DNA of 64,000 bases from Pricia mediterranea (GCF_032248455.1 NZ_JAVTTP010000001.1:2230501-2294500), one strand, 5' to 3'; counted from the stretch's first letter, positions 1 through 8,851 are shown. Made by a program: numbers and translations. Notes: generated by a model not told the origin, from the sequence alone.

Positions 1-1437
1 AAATCGCTATTTACCGAGGTTTTTACCAAACGGAAACCGGTCTTTGGGAAAGAGTTCTTTTTGCCCATAAGACGAAAAGGGAAGATTGAGAACGCTTATT
101 TCAATTTCATTTTACACCCTATTAACGATACTTTCGATGATTTTCTAGAGATCATGTTAATAACGCACGAGGTCACGGAATATGTAGTCGCTCGAAATGC
201 ACTGGAAGAAAAAGAGGATCAGTTCAAGAACTTGGTGTTGCAATCACCGGTGGCTAAGGCCATTTTTAGGGGTAATGATTTGCGTATCGAAATGGCCAAT
301 AATAAAATGCTGGATCATTTTTGGGGTAAGACCTGGAAGCAAGTCGCGGGTAAACGTCTTATCGATGTGTTCCCCGAACTCAATGAGCAAGATTACATCA
401 GGATATTAAGACAGGTGATCACGACCGGCAAAGCAGTTCGAGACAATGATTCTAAATCGATAGTCATTAAAGCGGAGAAGGCGACCGTTTTTTATGTCAA
501 CTACGTCTATTTACCATTACGGGAGATGGACGGTTCAGTTTCTGGAGTGATGATAACGGTTACCGACGTGACCAACGAATTTTTGGCAAAAGAGAAATTA
601 ATCAATTTCTCCAAGGAACTGGAAGATCAGGTCGAGCAACGCACAAAACTCCTTAATAAGGCGAATAACGATTTAGAGAGTTCTATTAAGCAACTGGAAA
701 AGGCCAATGACGAACTTGAATCGTTCGCCTATATATCAAGCCACGATTTGCAGGAACCACTGCGAAAAATTCAAATGTTCATATCACGTATCTCAGAGCA
801 TGAGGCCGACAACCTTTCACAAAAAGGCAAGGTCTTTTTTGATAAGATTACGGAATCCGCTAAAAGAATGCGTCGCTTGATAGATGATCTATTGGCCTTT
901 TCCAAAGCGGACAACGACGGGTTTGAGTTCGAAAAAACCGATCTCAATACAGTAATGGACCGGGTATTGGAAGATCGCTTCGAACATATTGAGCTGTCTG
1001 GGGCCAAGATTGATCAGACCGATTTGCCCTCGATATATGGCGTACCTTTTCAAATGAGGCAAGTGTTCGACAATTTAATAGGGAACGCTCTGAAATTTGC
1101 AAAAGAAGATGTGCCCCCACGTATACAGATCTCATCAGAAATTGCGACTCTTCAAGAAATTGCGGATTTAAATCTTACCCAAGAGAATCGCTACATAAAG
1201 GTTCTGATTCGGGATAATGGAATTGGTTTTCCAAAAGGAATGGAACACAAGATTTTCGAGGTTTTTCAACGAACGCATAACAAGTCCCATTACAGTGGAA
1301 CTGGAATAGGTTTAGCTATAGTTAAAAAAATAATCGTTGCCCATAATGGTGCAATAACAGCAAGTTCAGAAGGTAAGGGCGCAGTATTCACCATATATTT
1401 CCCCGAAATTGCTTCAGAATTTGGAATTTCAAATTAG
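1..1437 (+). CDS. PAS-domain sensor histidine kinase (5' end outside window)
   Basis: The reading frame is open from base 1, so the gene starts before the window; 478 residues are visible. A PAS-like region covers roughly visible residues 60-200 and is followed by a coiled-coil linker rich in Glu, Lys and Asn. The kinase core is complete. The H-box is SSHDLQEPLRKI with the phospho-accepting His at visible residue 248. The ATPase domain has an N-box (QVFDNLIGNALKFA), G1 (DNGIGF), F-box (IFEVFQR) and G2 (GTGIGLAIVKK). No membrane segment is visible in this part. The protein should autophosphorylate and pass phosphate to a receiver; the receiver protein at 1620 is the obvious partner. The signal sensed cannot be told. 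Confidence 0.92.
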   Translation, partial: KSLFTEVFTKRKPVFGKEFFLPIRRKGKIENAYFNFILHPINDTFDDFLEIMLITHEVTEYVVARNALEEKEDQFKNLVLQSPVAKAIFRGNDLRIEMANNKMLDHFWGKTWKQVAGKRLIDVFPELNEQDYIRILRQVITTGKAVRDNDSKSIVIKAEKATVFYVNYVYLPLREMDGSVSGVMITVTDVTNEFLAKEKLINFSKELEDQVEQRTKLLNKANNDLESSIKQLEKANDELESFAYISSHDLQEPLRKIQMFISRISEHEADNLSQKGKVFFDKITESAKRMRRLIDDLLAFSKADNDGFEFEKTDLNTVMDRVLEDRFEHIELSGAKIDQTDLPSIYGVPFQMRQVFDNLIGNALKFAKEDVPPRIQISSEIATLQEIADLNLTQENRYIKVLIRDNGIGFPKGMEHKIFEVFQRTHNKSHYSGTGIGLAIVKKIIVAHNGAITASSEGKGAVFTIYFPEIASEFGISN

Positions 1438-1619
1438 ACTCCCATATAAATTTTTCAGATTTCAAATGACAGTCGGAGACAACGTAGAGAATGTCCTGTC
1501 AGGACAAATGGTGCGTTGTTGGTCAAAACCGAATTATTATAGTACAGTATCCATAATTCAAATTTTAACTGTAATTTTCGAAATTCTAAAATCGGATATC
1601 AACATCCAGGCAAAATAAT

Positions 1620-2060
1620 ATGGAACAGAGAATAATTTTGGTGGACGACGATCGCGATGATCGTGAACTTTTCGCAGATGCCTTTGCTAGCTTACGACTT
1701 CAAGCAGAACTTTTGCTCTTTCAAAATGGCAGAGAATTGTTCGAGCAAATCGATAGGATAGATCGCTCAGTACTCACCTTTATGTTCTTGGATCTGAATA
1801 TGCCCGTAATATCCGGGATGGAGGTATTAAAGCATATTCGTCAAAGGTCAGAGTGGGACAAGGTCTTCATTACAATTTATTCTACATCCTACTCCGAAGC
1901 AGATATAGAAAGTGCATATCATAACGGCGCTCATGGATATTTATCAAAACCCTCCAGTTTTGGAAAACTGACCTCCTTAATTGCGAAAACCTTAACGATA
2001 GCTACTTCCGGCAAGATGAAACCTCTTCCAAAGGATAGGTTCGTTTTGAATAGGGAATAG
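1620..2060 (+). CDS. Single-domain response regulator (receiver only)
   Basis: This 146-residue protein is a CheY-like receiver with no output domain. The acidic pocket is D9-D11, the phospho-acceptor is D58 in FLDLNMP, the switch Ser/Thr lies in YSTSYS, and the conserved Lys is in LSKPSS. It lies 182 bases after the histidine kinase on the same strand, and is probably its partner. Single-domain receivers of this type usually act by protein-protein contact or as phosphorelay intermediates, so the downstream target cannot be read from the sequence. It is the last chromosomal gene before the integrated element. Confidence 0.9.
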   Translation: MEQRIILVDDDRDDRELFADAFASLRLQAELLLFQNGRELFEQIDRIDRSVLTFMFLDLNMPVISGMEVLKHIRQRSEWDKVFITIYSTSYSEADIESAYHNGAHGYLSKPSSFGKLTSLIAKTLTIATSGKMKPLPKDRFVLNRE

Positions 2061-2085
2061 CTTCGCCTGGAAATTGCGTGCAAAT

Positions 2086-2119
2086 AAAAAAGCTCCGAAG
2101 CTAAAAGCCTCGAAGCCTT
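2086..2119 (-). terminator. Intrinsic terminator, probably the original one of the tRNA gene
   Basis: On the minus strand this folds as a 14-bp stem (three G-U wobbles) with a TTT loop, followed by a run of T. It points away from the tRNA gene that now lies 23.7 kb to the right. Before integration it would have lain just downstream of the tRNA 3' end, so the element appears to have separated gene and terminator. It may also stop transcripts from the response regulator on the plus strand, where the T run is weaker. Confidence 0.7.
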
Positions 2120-2129
2120 GATTTTACTG

Positions 2130-2142
2130 GTGGTCCCACCTG
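2130..2142. repeat. attL, 13-bp direct repeat copy
   Basis: gtggtcccacctg is identical to 25798-25810, the acceptor 3' strand and start of the T-arm of the tRNA. It is the partial tRNA-end copy left at the far side of the insertion and marks the left edge of the element. Confidence 0.8.
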
Positions 2143-2220
2143 AACCCCCTTTTTGGATTAACCCTGTATAACCCAGAATAATTGCCTATATTAGTGTACA
2201 TAAGGGCTGAGCGGAATCCA

Positions 2221-2275
2221 TTTTCACAGTTTTTCACATAATATTTGGTGCATTTTGCCCCCCTTTTTGCCCCCC
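2221..2275. repeat. Paired direct repeats near attL (candidate integrase/excisionase binding sites)
   Basis: Two TTTTCACA copies lie 10 bp apart (2221-2228, 2231-2238). Two TTTTGCCCCCC copies lie 12 bp apart (2253-2263, 2265-2275). The C-rich pair recurs in the same orientation and with the same 12-bp period near attR (25729-25738 and 25741-25750, consensus TTYTGCCCCC). This layout fits arm-type sites of a tyrosine integrase; binding itself is inferred. Confidence 0.55.
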
Positions 2276-2337
2276 TTTTTATCCATTTGAATCCAGATTA
2301 GTTCATTTCGAATTAAACAGGGTTAAATACCATTAAA

Positions 2338-3585
2338 ATGCAGACTACCTATATTTTGAGAAAAGACAAGGTAAACAGAGACGGAACTATGCCGATTAGG
2401 GCGGTAATTACTTTCCAGGGGGCAAGAATTAGAAAAAATATCAAATCCGTTAAAACCAAAGAAAGACATTGGAAGAATCAGCGCATCAAACCCAACACAA
2501 AGTCAGAAGCATATAATAACCATATTGAGTACAATCAAATACTGGATGAATTCCAGGAAAAAGTAAATGCCATTTTCCGATTTATCCACTTGCGCAACAT
2601 TAAACCATCGGAGGACTTTATTTTGAACAAGCTGGGTGACAAGCATTTTGGTCAAAATAGTTTGGCACCTAAATTTTTTGATTGTTTCGATGAATTTATT
2701 GAAACCAGTAAGTCCACCAAGGCTTTAGGCACTATAAAGAAATACGTTACGGTCAAGAACTTTTTGAAAGATTTTCAGGACAGTACCGGCTTTTCAGTTC
2801 GATTCGACACCATAGATATTGACTTCTACGAAAAGTTCCGGGACTATTCTTTTCTAAAACGAAATACCTTGAACAACTACTTCGGGAAGCTCATAGCCAT
2901 CATCAAAACTTTTATGAACTGGTCCCTGGAGAGGGAGTATCATGAGAACCTTACGTACAAAAGATTCAAAAAGCCACAAGATGATATTGAGGTTATTTAT
3001 CTAACGATTGACGAGCTGATGAAGCTTTACAAACATCCGTTTAAATCAAAGAGATTGGAACATGTACGCGACTTCTATTGCCTTGGCTGTTTTACTGGTC
3101 TCCGATTCAGTGATATAAACAGGCTGAGGCCTTCAAATGTTTTTGATTCCTTTTTAAAGGTAAATATCGTAAAGACCCGGTCTATTGATCAAAAAATACC
3201 ATTGAACAAATATTCCAAAAGTATATTAGATAAATACGTGGATACAATTTATGAGCCTATCCCAACGCTCTCCTCCCAAAAATTCAATGAATATATTAAG
3301 GAATGCTGTGAGGCGGTAGGAATAAATACACCGACCACTATCACCCGGTATATAGGTCAAAAAAGAATCGATAAGACCTATCCCAAATACCAATTAATTA
3401 CAAGTCATACCGCTCGTAAAACTTTTGTGACCAATAGCTTGGTGCTTGGTATGAAGGCAATGGTAGTAAGGAACATTACCGGCCATAAGGACGAGGCCTC
3501 ATTTAGACGATATGTTGATATCGCGGAAGATTTTAAAAGAAAGGAAATGGATAATACCTGGGATAAAATGAGCACGACGGCTTGA
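2338..3585 (+). CDS. Tyrosine site-specific recombinase (integrase)
   Basis: This 415-residue protein has the three-part layout of Bacteroidetes element integrases: an N-terminal arm-binding region (about 1-90), a SAM-like core-binding domain (about 105-210) and a C-terminal catalytic domain. Visible catalytic residues are Arg256 (TGLRFSD), His357 and Arg360 (SHTARKTF), the His of TGHK and the nucleophile Tyr392 (RRYVDI). It cuts and rejoins DNA through a 3'-phosphotyrosine and would move the element in and out of the tRNA site. It lies 196 bp inside attL with the candidate arm repeats between, the usual arrangement. Length and motifs are complete, so it should be active. Confidence 0.95.
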   Translation: MQTTYILRKDKVNRDGTMPIRAVITFQGARIRKNIKSVKTKERHWKNQRIKPNTKSEAYNNHIEYNQILDEFQEKVNAIFRFIHLRNIKPSEDFILNKLGDKHFGQNSLAPKFFDCFDEFIETSKSTKALGTIKKYVTVKNFLKDFQDSTGFSVRFDTIDIDFYEKFRDYSFLKRNTLNNYFGKLIAIIKTFMNWSLEREYHENLTYKRFKKPQDDIEVIYLTIDELMKLYKHPFKSKRLEHVRDFYCLGCFTGLRFSDINRLRPSNVFDSFLKVNIVKTRSIDQKIPLNKYSKSILDKYVDTIYEPIPTLSSQKFNEYIKECCEAVGINTPTTITRYIGQKRIDKTYPKYQLITSHTARKTFVTNSLVLGMKAMVVRNITGHKDEASFRRYVDIAEDFKRKEMDNTWDKMSTTA

Positions 3586-3620
3586 CCAAATAGCCGAGGT
3601 TGTGAGAAAAACATTCTGAG

Positions 3621-4802
3621 ATGAAAAATTTTATGGAATATGCAGTTCATAAAGTGGTTTTAAAAAATAGTAAGACCTTACTGTTCTTTTTTCCAGTGCT
3701 AACCCTGTCGATAGTGCTTTTGATAATCTTAGGCATATGGCCAAAATCTTTCCAGGCCGGTATCAATTTGAACTTTCTATTCCCCGTTCTTCTTCTAATA
3801 ATTATTGCTACCCTCTGGCTAGGATTTAAGATGTATACGGCAATTAAAAAGGATAAGAGAGATTTTAAATTGATAAAATTCCAAAATTGCTCCACCAATG
3901 CGTTTAAATTGTTCAGCAATCAAGAGCAAAGAAATTTTTACGAGATTTCATTAAGGCATATTATGGAAAATGATCTGGTCTATCCAATTGCCAATGCTGT
4001 GAAAGGCACATATTCCGACAGGCAAAAACATTTGGTAGATGAATTGTTAGCCGAAGAATACAAAAATAGAATCCTATCCGAACTTGATTTCGCACGATAC
4101 AAGAATGAAATCCAGAAGCATAATGACTCCAAATGGATCAGGGAAATTTTCAATTATAAATACGCTTTTCAAACAGGTATTCAAATCGTTTTGGCGTTGT
4201 TGAATCAAAAAAGAATTTCCGCCTCCATTTCTGATATAAAGGACGCACTTTTGATTAATATTAATCTAAATGAGAATGGGGTTGCGCTAGATAAAAAAGG
4301 TTTAAAAGATGCCATTTACCGCATTAATAATCTAAGTACTGAAATTTCAACCCCGAAAGAACGCATTTTATTAAACCGGATCTATCGACAATCGGATTTG
4401 GTTAAAATTATTGAGGTCTTCACATTAGACCACTTGAAGAAGGTGGATGCTAGGGATTTCACAACGGCCTGCACCGGATACACCAAAGGAGTTTCTGAAA
4501 AACACTATCTAACCGATATTTCAAGCAAATCAAATCGTCCTGAACTCAGTAAGGAAGAGCTTAGAGATTTTATAGCACTGCTCAGGTATCTACGCCGGAA
4601 AAATGTATTCGTAAATTCCGGTAACAGCGATAGAAAACTATCCAGAATATTGGAAAAGTATCTATTGGAAAAATCCGTTCTAGGATTTGAAAGCATGAGG
4701 ACATCCTTTTCTAAAAATTGCCCTGATGAATTGCCCAAGGAAATACGTATAAAACTCAATTCATTTCTGGACAGGTATCCCCGGCCTAAAATAGCTTCAT
4801 AG
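3621..4802 (+). CDS. Membrane protein of unknown function, element-encoded
   Basis: I do not recognise this 393-residue protein. Two hydrophobic segments lie near the N-terminus (about residues 19-40 and 49-68), then a basic stretch (KKDKRD), so the remaining 320 residues are probably cytoplasmic. That part is rich in Lys, Asn, Ile and Leu, looks largely helical and has no P-loop or nuclease motif that I can see. It lies 35 bp after the integrase on the same strand and is read with it or from its own promoter. It could be an entry-exclusion or maintenance factor or a passenger gene; the sequence does not decide. Confidence 0.7.
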   Translation: MKNFMEYAVHKVVLKNSKTLLFFFPVLTLSIVLLIILGIWPKSFQAGINLNFLFPVLLLIIIATLWLGFKMYTAIKKDKRDFKLIKFQNCSTNAFKLFSNQEQRNFYEISLRHIMENDLVYPIANAVKGTYSDRQKHLVDELLAEEYKNRILSELDFARYKNEIQKHNDSKWIREIFNYKYAFQTGIQIVLALLNQKRISASISDIKDALLININLNENGVALDKKGLKDAIYRINNLSTEISTPKERILLNRIYRQSDLVKIIEVFTLDHLKKVDARDFTTACTGYTKGVSEKHYLTDISSKSNRPELSKEELRDFIALLRYLRRKNVFVNSGNSDRKLSRILEKYLLEKSVLGFESMRTSFSKNCPDELPKEIRIKLNSFLDRYPRPKIAS

Positions 4803-4840
4803 GTTTTTTACTCCACAATACCTTATTTCAAAAAGTTGGC

Positions 4841-4862
4841 TTTACCCACACCAATGGGTAAA
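4841..4862. promoter_or_regulatory. Inverted repeat upstream of the HTH gene (candidate operator)
   Basis: TTTACCCA (4841-4848) and TGGGTAAA (4855-4862) form a perfect 8-bp inverted repeat with a 6-nt spacer, 69 bp before the HTH gene. There is no T run on either strand, so it is a weak terminator candidate and a better operator or directionality-factor site. The role is inferred. Confidence 0.35.
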
Positions 4863-4931
4863 ATAAAACGCGTTCGATAATCCCAGAATTTAGCAGATGT
4901 AAACGAATGTTAATCAAACACTTGCTAAATT

Positions 4932-5234
4932 ATGTCGAATCCTATTCTATATGGTTTTACCAAGAAAGACTTGGAATATACCATCGAGTTAGTTGTAAAG
5001 CGACTTCGAAAAACAGAGCTGATAAGCAACACGGTTCTTGATACCCAAGAAGACCGTCTTACCCAAAAAGAAGCAGCAAAATTTCTTGGAAAAACCGAGC
5101 AATGTCTTATCCAGTGGAGAAAGAAGAAGCTGATTCCCTTTTATAAAATCGCAGGCTCTGTCTTTTATTCCAAAAAAGAACTTCTTGACTGTGCAAGAAA
5201 AAATCCAAAACTAGTAACGCCGGTTAGAAAATAA
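4932..5234 (+). CDS. Excisionase-type helix-turn-helix protein
   Basis: This 100-residue protein carries a MerR-like winged HTH of the excisionase/HTH_17 type at about residues 44-92: LTQKEAAKFLGKTEQCLIQW, then KKLIPFYKIAGSVFYSKKEL. The second part is the typical wing, followed by the short 'marker of a chosen column' helix. Such proteins in Bacteroidetes elements act as recombination directionality factors or as regulators of mobilization genes. Its place between the integrase and the replication genes fits. The first 40 residues form a charged helix of unknown role. Confidence 0.85.
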   Translation: MSNPILYGFTKKDLEYTIELVVKRLRKTELISNTVLDTQEDRLTQKEAAKFLGKTEQCLIQWRKKKLIPFYKIAGSVFYSKKELLDCARKNPKLVTPVRK

Positions 5235-5299
5235 GAAGAGAATAGTAGTTATAAAACCCTACTCAAGCCTTCTAAATCTATCCAATAATCCAAAGTGGT

Positions 5300-6505
5300 A
5301 TGAAAGACACTCCCTATCTCCGTGTGGGCACCGCCTATTATAAACTGGTGCACGCACCCACCATCGCCGGACATTTCAACGAGATACTGGTGCACTGGAA
5401 CATCGAGACCATCCGCCGGGACCATGGCAAGGACTACCTAGCCAAGGTGCCGAAGTACGACGGCTTTACCTGTATCCCGAACCATATCGATTACAGGCAG
5501 GTGTACAAAGGTTTCTACAACACCTATTCCCCATTGACGGCAGAACCAATGCAAGGAAATATCGATACCTCGCTCACCATGGTCCGGCATATTTTCGGCA
5601 CCCATTACGAGCTTGGGCTGGACTATCTGCAACTGCTCTATACCAGACCGGTGCAGGTACTGCCCATCCTGTGCCTCGTATCCAAGGAACGGAACACCGG
5701 TAAGACCACCTTCCTCCAATGGCTAAGGGCCATCTTCGAGAACAACATGACCTATCTGACCAACGACAGCTTCGCCAGCCAGTTCAATGCGGACTGGGCG
5801 AACAGGTTGCTGATCTGTATCGAGGAGGTACTGTTCAATAAGGAAGAGCTGACCGAGCGGATCAAATACCTGAGTACGACCAACATCAACAAACTGGAGG
5901 CCAAGGGCAGGGACAAGAGGGAAGTGGAATTTTTTGGCAAGTTCATCCTTTGCAGCAACAACGAGCATAATTTTATCAAGATCGACGGCAACGAGACCCG
6001 CTTCTGGGTACTGAAGGTCCCGACCATAGAAAAGGAACATACCGATTTCCTGGCCATGCTGAAGGCGGAAATACCGGCGTTCCTATATTTTCTCAAGGAC
6101 CGTAAGATCTCCACGCGACACAGGACCAGGATGTGGTTCACCCATCAAGAGATAAGGACCCCCGCACTCAAAAAACTGGTACGCAACAACCGGAACCGTG
6201 TGGAAAAGGAACTCGCCACAATACTTCTGGGCGCAATGGAACATTTCGATATCGAGCAGATACACCTTTGCCCCTGGGACGCATTGCAGCTGCTCAACAG
6301 GACACGGATAAGGACGGATATGACACAGCTCAGGAGGCTGCTGAAAAAGGAGTGGAAACTGGACAACAGGGACAATTCGCTGAGCTACCGAAAACTGGTG
6401 ATCTGGCAGGACGGCTCCATGCAGCTATTGGATGGCAAGGGACGCTATTTTACCGTGGAAAAGTCGTTTCTGCTCGAGAATTTTGACGAAACGATGCCGG
6501 ATTGA
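5300..6505 (+). CDS. Primase-helicase family protein (DUF5906/VirE-like, SF3-type ATPase)
   Basis: The protein has 401 residues. A P-loop lies at residues 129-137 (KERNTGKTT), preceded by a region matching the accessory part of primase-helicases of Bacteroidetes mobile elements. ICIEEVLF at about 175-182 is a likely Walker B, and KFILCSNNE resembles the sensor (motif C) Asn of superfamily 3 helicases. A C-terminal wing-like segment follows. The likely job is to unwind and help copy the circular form after excision or transfer. The gene is clearly GC-richer than the two genes before it, which suggests a different origin. Repeats of AAACGATG begin at its 3' end and continue downstream. Confidence 0.82.
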   Translation: MKDTPYLRVGTAYYKLVHAPTIAGHFNEILVHWNIETIRRDHGKDYLAKVPKYDGFTCIPNHIDYRQVYKGFYNTYSPLTAEPMQGNIDTSLTMVRHIFGTHYELGLDYLQLLYTRPVQVLPILCLVSKERNTGKTTFLQWLRAIFENNMTYLTNDSFASQFNADWANRLLICIEEVLFNKEELTERIKYLSTTNINKLEAKGRDKREVEFFGKFILCSNNEHNFIKIDGNETRFWVLKVPTIEKEHTDFLAMLKAEIPAFLYFLKDRKISTRHRTRMWFTHQEIRTPALKKLVRNNRNRVEKELATILLGAMEHFDIEQIHLCPWDALQLLNRTRIRTDMTQLRRLLKKEWKLDNRDNSLSYRKLVIWQDGSMQLLDGKGRYFTVEKSFLLENFDETMPD

Positions 6506-6633
6506 GCCGTTCCCTTTATCCCTCGATGTCAGGGAGGTCATCATTATCTCATCATTTGTTCATCAAAAAATAAAACGATGAGAGATACAGGAACAAAAAA
6601 CATAAAAACGATGAAACCGATGAAGAAACGATG
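6489..6633. repeat. Iteron-like AAACGATG repeats (candidate replication or transfer origin)
   Basis: AAACGATG occurs at 6489, 6573, 6606 and 6626, with a variant AACCGATG at about 6615. On the left side of this non-coding stretch the complementary-type motif TCATC repeats four times (6538-6565). The repeats fill the gap between the primase-helicase and TOPRIM genes, a likely place for an origin. Function is inferred. Confidence 0.4.
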
Positions 6634-6712
6634 CGGTAAAAACTTAAGGAAACAGGGGCCTTCCAATGGTTTTCATCAAAATATCAAAAATTTGCCCAAA
6701 ATTGTTTAGCTG

Positions 6713-7675
6713 ATGAAAAGAAAAAGAACAAAAGGACTATCGTGTGAAAGAGCCCAAGCTTTTCCCATCGAAAGGGCGCTGGCAAAACTCGGGCACTTTC
6801 CTACCACTTCAACGGGGAAAGAAGCTTGGTACCTCAGTCCGTTCCGGCCCGAGGTCCAAGCCTCTTTCAAGGTGTCCAAGATGCTAAATAGATGGTACGA
6901 CCACGGGGCGGGAAAAGGCGGGAACGTCATCGATCTGGTATGCCAATTAAACGAATGCCCGGTAAGCGAGGCGTTAAGATTGATAGCCCAGGAGCAAACC
7001 TCTTTTTCTTTTCACCGGCGCCCGGTTTTTGAAAAGGAAGAAGGGAACGAACATAAAATAGCCGTCACCGAAATCGGACCAATCACCCACCCCGCATTAA
7101 TAGGTTATCTGAAATCAAGGAATATTGATATAAGGAGAGCATCAAAATACTGCAAGGAGGTTCATTATAAATTCAGGGACAAAAGCTATTTCGCTATCGG
7201 ACTGAAGAACGATTCGGGAGGATGGGAACTACGCAACAAATACATGAAGAATTCGAGTTCGCCGAAGGACATAACCCATATAAAAAACGGCAATATCAAA
7301 CTCATTGTAACGGAAGGGATGTTCGACCTATTATCAATTCTGGAATCTTATGAAAAATTAGAATCCGAACATGATTTCTTGGTATTGAACTCCACGGCAT
7401 TCGTTCAGAAAGCGATGAGGATTATTGATGGTTATTCCGGTATCGAACTCTATCTAGATAACGATAGAAATGGAAAGCAGACGACCCACAAATTGATAAG
7501 GCATTCCAAGGACTGTAAGGACAGATCAACGCTCTACAAAGATTTTAAGGATATGAACGAACGGCTCATGGGCAGTACAGAAGAATTAATCGGGCAGGGA
7601 ATTCAAGATGTGTTTTTGTTGCCACAAAAACGATCTTGCTTTTCTCCCGATGGTCGCAAAGTAAAAAGGAAATGA
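6713..7675 (+). CDS. TOPRIM-domain DNA primase-like protein
   Basis: This 320-residue protein resembles the short primases of Bacteroidetes mobilizable elements. Residues about 15-90 match the CHC2 zinc-finger fold region (YLSPFRPE, then WYDHGAGKGGNVIDLV), but the zinc-binding Cys/His set is missing, so this domain is degenerate. The TOPRIM domain has the catalytic Glu201 in VTEGMFD and the metal-binding Asp pair D249/D251 in LDNDRNG. The protein would make primers on the element's single strand. Its stop codon overlaps the start of the MobC-like gene (ATGA), so replication and mobilization genes look co-translated. Confidence 0.87.
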   Translation: MKRKRTKGLSCERAQAFPIERALAKLGHFPTTSTGKEAWYLSPFRPEVQASFKVSKMLNRWYDHGAGKGGNVIDLVCQLNECPVSEALRLIAQEQTSFSFHRRPVFEKEEGNEHKIAVTEIGPITHPALIGYLKSRNIDIRRASKYCKEVHYKFRDKSYFAIGLKNDSGGWELRNKYMKNSSSPKDITHIKNGNIKLIVTEGMFDLLSILESYEKLESEHDFLVLNSTAFVQKAMRIIDGYSGIELYLDNDRNGKQTTHKLIRHSKDCKDRSTLYKDFKDMNERLMGSTEELIGQGIQDVFLLPQKRSCFSPDGRKVKRK

Positions 7676-7968
7676 AAAGGACCTACATCAAGTTCCGATG
7701 CTCCATCTATGAAAAGAAGCTGCTCAAAAAAAGGGCGGCACGGGCAGGTATTTCCCTTTCCGAATACTGCCGCAGTTCCGCCTTCGGAAATTCCGTCATC
7801 GAACGGCTGACCAAAGAACAATTGGAATGTTATAAGACCTTGGTCAAGTACAAGAACAACTTTACGAGCATCGGCAATATGTTCAAAAAGCGGAACCCGA
7901 GACTGGCCCAAGAAGTCGCGGATTTGGCAGAGGTAATAAGGACACACCTGTACACCTTCAAAAAATAA
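7672..7968 (+). CDS. MobC-like relaxosome accessory protein
   Basis: I chose the ATG at 7672, which overlaps the primase stop as ATGA; it gives 98 residues beginning MKRTYIKFRCS. An upstream in-frame start at 7636 would lie inside the primase gene and is less likely. The N-terminal KRTYIKFRCSIYEKKLLKKRA fragment looks like a ribbon-helix-helix strand and helix, and ISLSEYCRSSAFG is typical of the MobC/BacMob family. A C-terminal helix pair follows. MobC proteins bind oriT and help the relaxase open the strands; the relaxase gene follows after 4 bases. Confidence 0.85.
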   Translation: MKRTYIKFRCSIYEKKLLKKRAARAGISLSEYCRSSAFGNSVIERLTKEQLECYKTLVKYKNNFTSIGNMFKKRNPRLAQEVADLAEVIRTHLYTFKK

Positions 7969-7972
7969 AGGG

Positions 7973-8842
7973 ATGATAGGAAAGGGAAAATCCATAGCGC
8001 ACACAGGGGCATCCGTGGACTACGCCTGGAACCAGGAAAAGGATGCCGAAATAGTCTATAGCCAACATCTGGCGGGCAACGATGCCAAACAGATTACCGA
8101 GGAGTTCAAGATTATCCAGGAACAAAATACCCGTTGCCAAAAGAACACCCTGAGCTTCGTACTCAGCCCCACACGGGAAGATGGCAGGAACCTGACTAAG
8201 GAGAAACTAAACGAACTGACCCAAAGGTTCATCAAGGAAATGCAGCTGAAGGAAAGGCAGGCCATCGCCTTTGTTCATAGGGACAAGGCCCATACCCACG
8301 TCCACCTTTATGTGAACCGGATAGGCTTTGACGGAAAGGCCTACAACGACAGTTTTATAGGGAAGCGGAGCCAACTGGCCGCCGAAAACGTGGCCAAGGA
8401 AATGGGACTGACCACGGCCAGGGAGGTACAACTGGAAAAGGAACGGGATTCCATACATGTACGCCTCGAAATAAAGAACATTCACCAGAGGGTGATGGAG
8501 AACCAAAGGCCAAAAACCCTCGACGGTTATATGAAGGCAATGAAAGAACTAAATGTGGAGGTCATCCCAAGCATCAACCGGGCGAACAGATTACAGGGAT
8601 TCCGGTTCGAATACCGGGGCCACAATTTCAAGGCCAGCGAAGTGCACCGTTCCATGTCCGGAGGAAAAATAATGGGGCAACTTTCGCAGAATAAAGGAAT
8701 GGGAAAACAAATGGAAGTGGGCAAATCGGTTAAGCTGTTGGGAAAAACTGTGGAAATGAGTACCAACCTTGCTACGAGTATAGCTAAAAACATAATCAAA
8801 AAAACAATCAAAAGAGCCTTGGATACGGGAATCGGATATTAA
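7973..8842 (+). CDS. Relaxase/mobilization nuclease (MobA/VirD2 family)
   Basis: This 289-residue protein carries the metal-binding three-His signature in HRDKAHTHVHLYVN (His107, His109, His111), the hallmark of relaxases of the MOBP/VirD2 type. The nucleophilic Tyr is probably the one near the N-terminus (VDYAW, Tyr17). The relaxase nicks oriT, stays on the 5' end and pilots the strand through a helper conjugation machine. It is short because it lacks a helicase or primase domain; those are separate genes here. The C-terminal 80 residues are basic. It forms an operon with the MobC-like gene and the small membrane protein that follows. Confidence 0.92.
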   Translation: MIGKGKSIAHTGASVDYAWNQEKDAEIVYSQHLAGNDAKQITEEFKIIQEQNTRCQKNTLSFVLSPTREDGRNLTKEKLNELTQRFIKEMQLKERQAIAFVHRDKAHTHVHLYVNRIGFDGKAYNDSFIGKRSQLAAENVAKEMGLTTAREVQLEKERDSIHVRLEIKNIHQRVMENQRPKTLDGYMKAMKELNVEVIPSINRANRLQGFRFEYRGHNFKASEVHRSMSGGKIMGQLSQNKGMGKQMEVGKSVKLLGKTVEMSTNLATSIAKNIIKKTIKRALDTGIGY

Positions 8843-8851
8843 AACAACAAT

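Noticed and set aside
2253-2275. TTTTGCCCCCC repeats considered as a CRISPR-like array
   Set aside because: Only two copies 12 bp apart with no spacers of constant length; no cas genes are in the window.
5438-6040. Several minus-strand frames opposite the primase-helicase
   Set aside because: They are shadow frames in a GC-rich gene; the P-loop and SF3 motifs lie in the plus-strand frame.
7636-7671. Upstream start for the MobC-like gene
   Set aside because: It would overlap the primase by 40 bases; the ATGA start at 7672 fits the family start MKRTYIKF.
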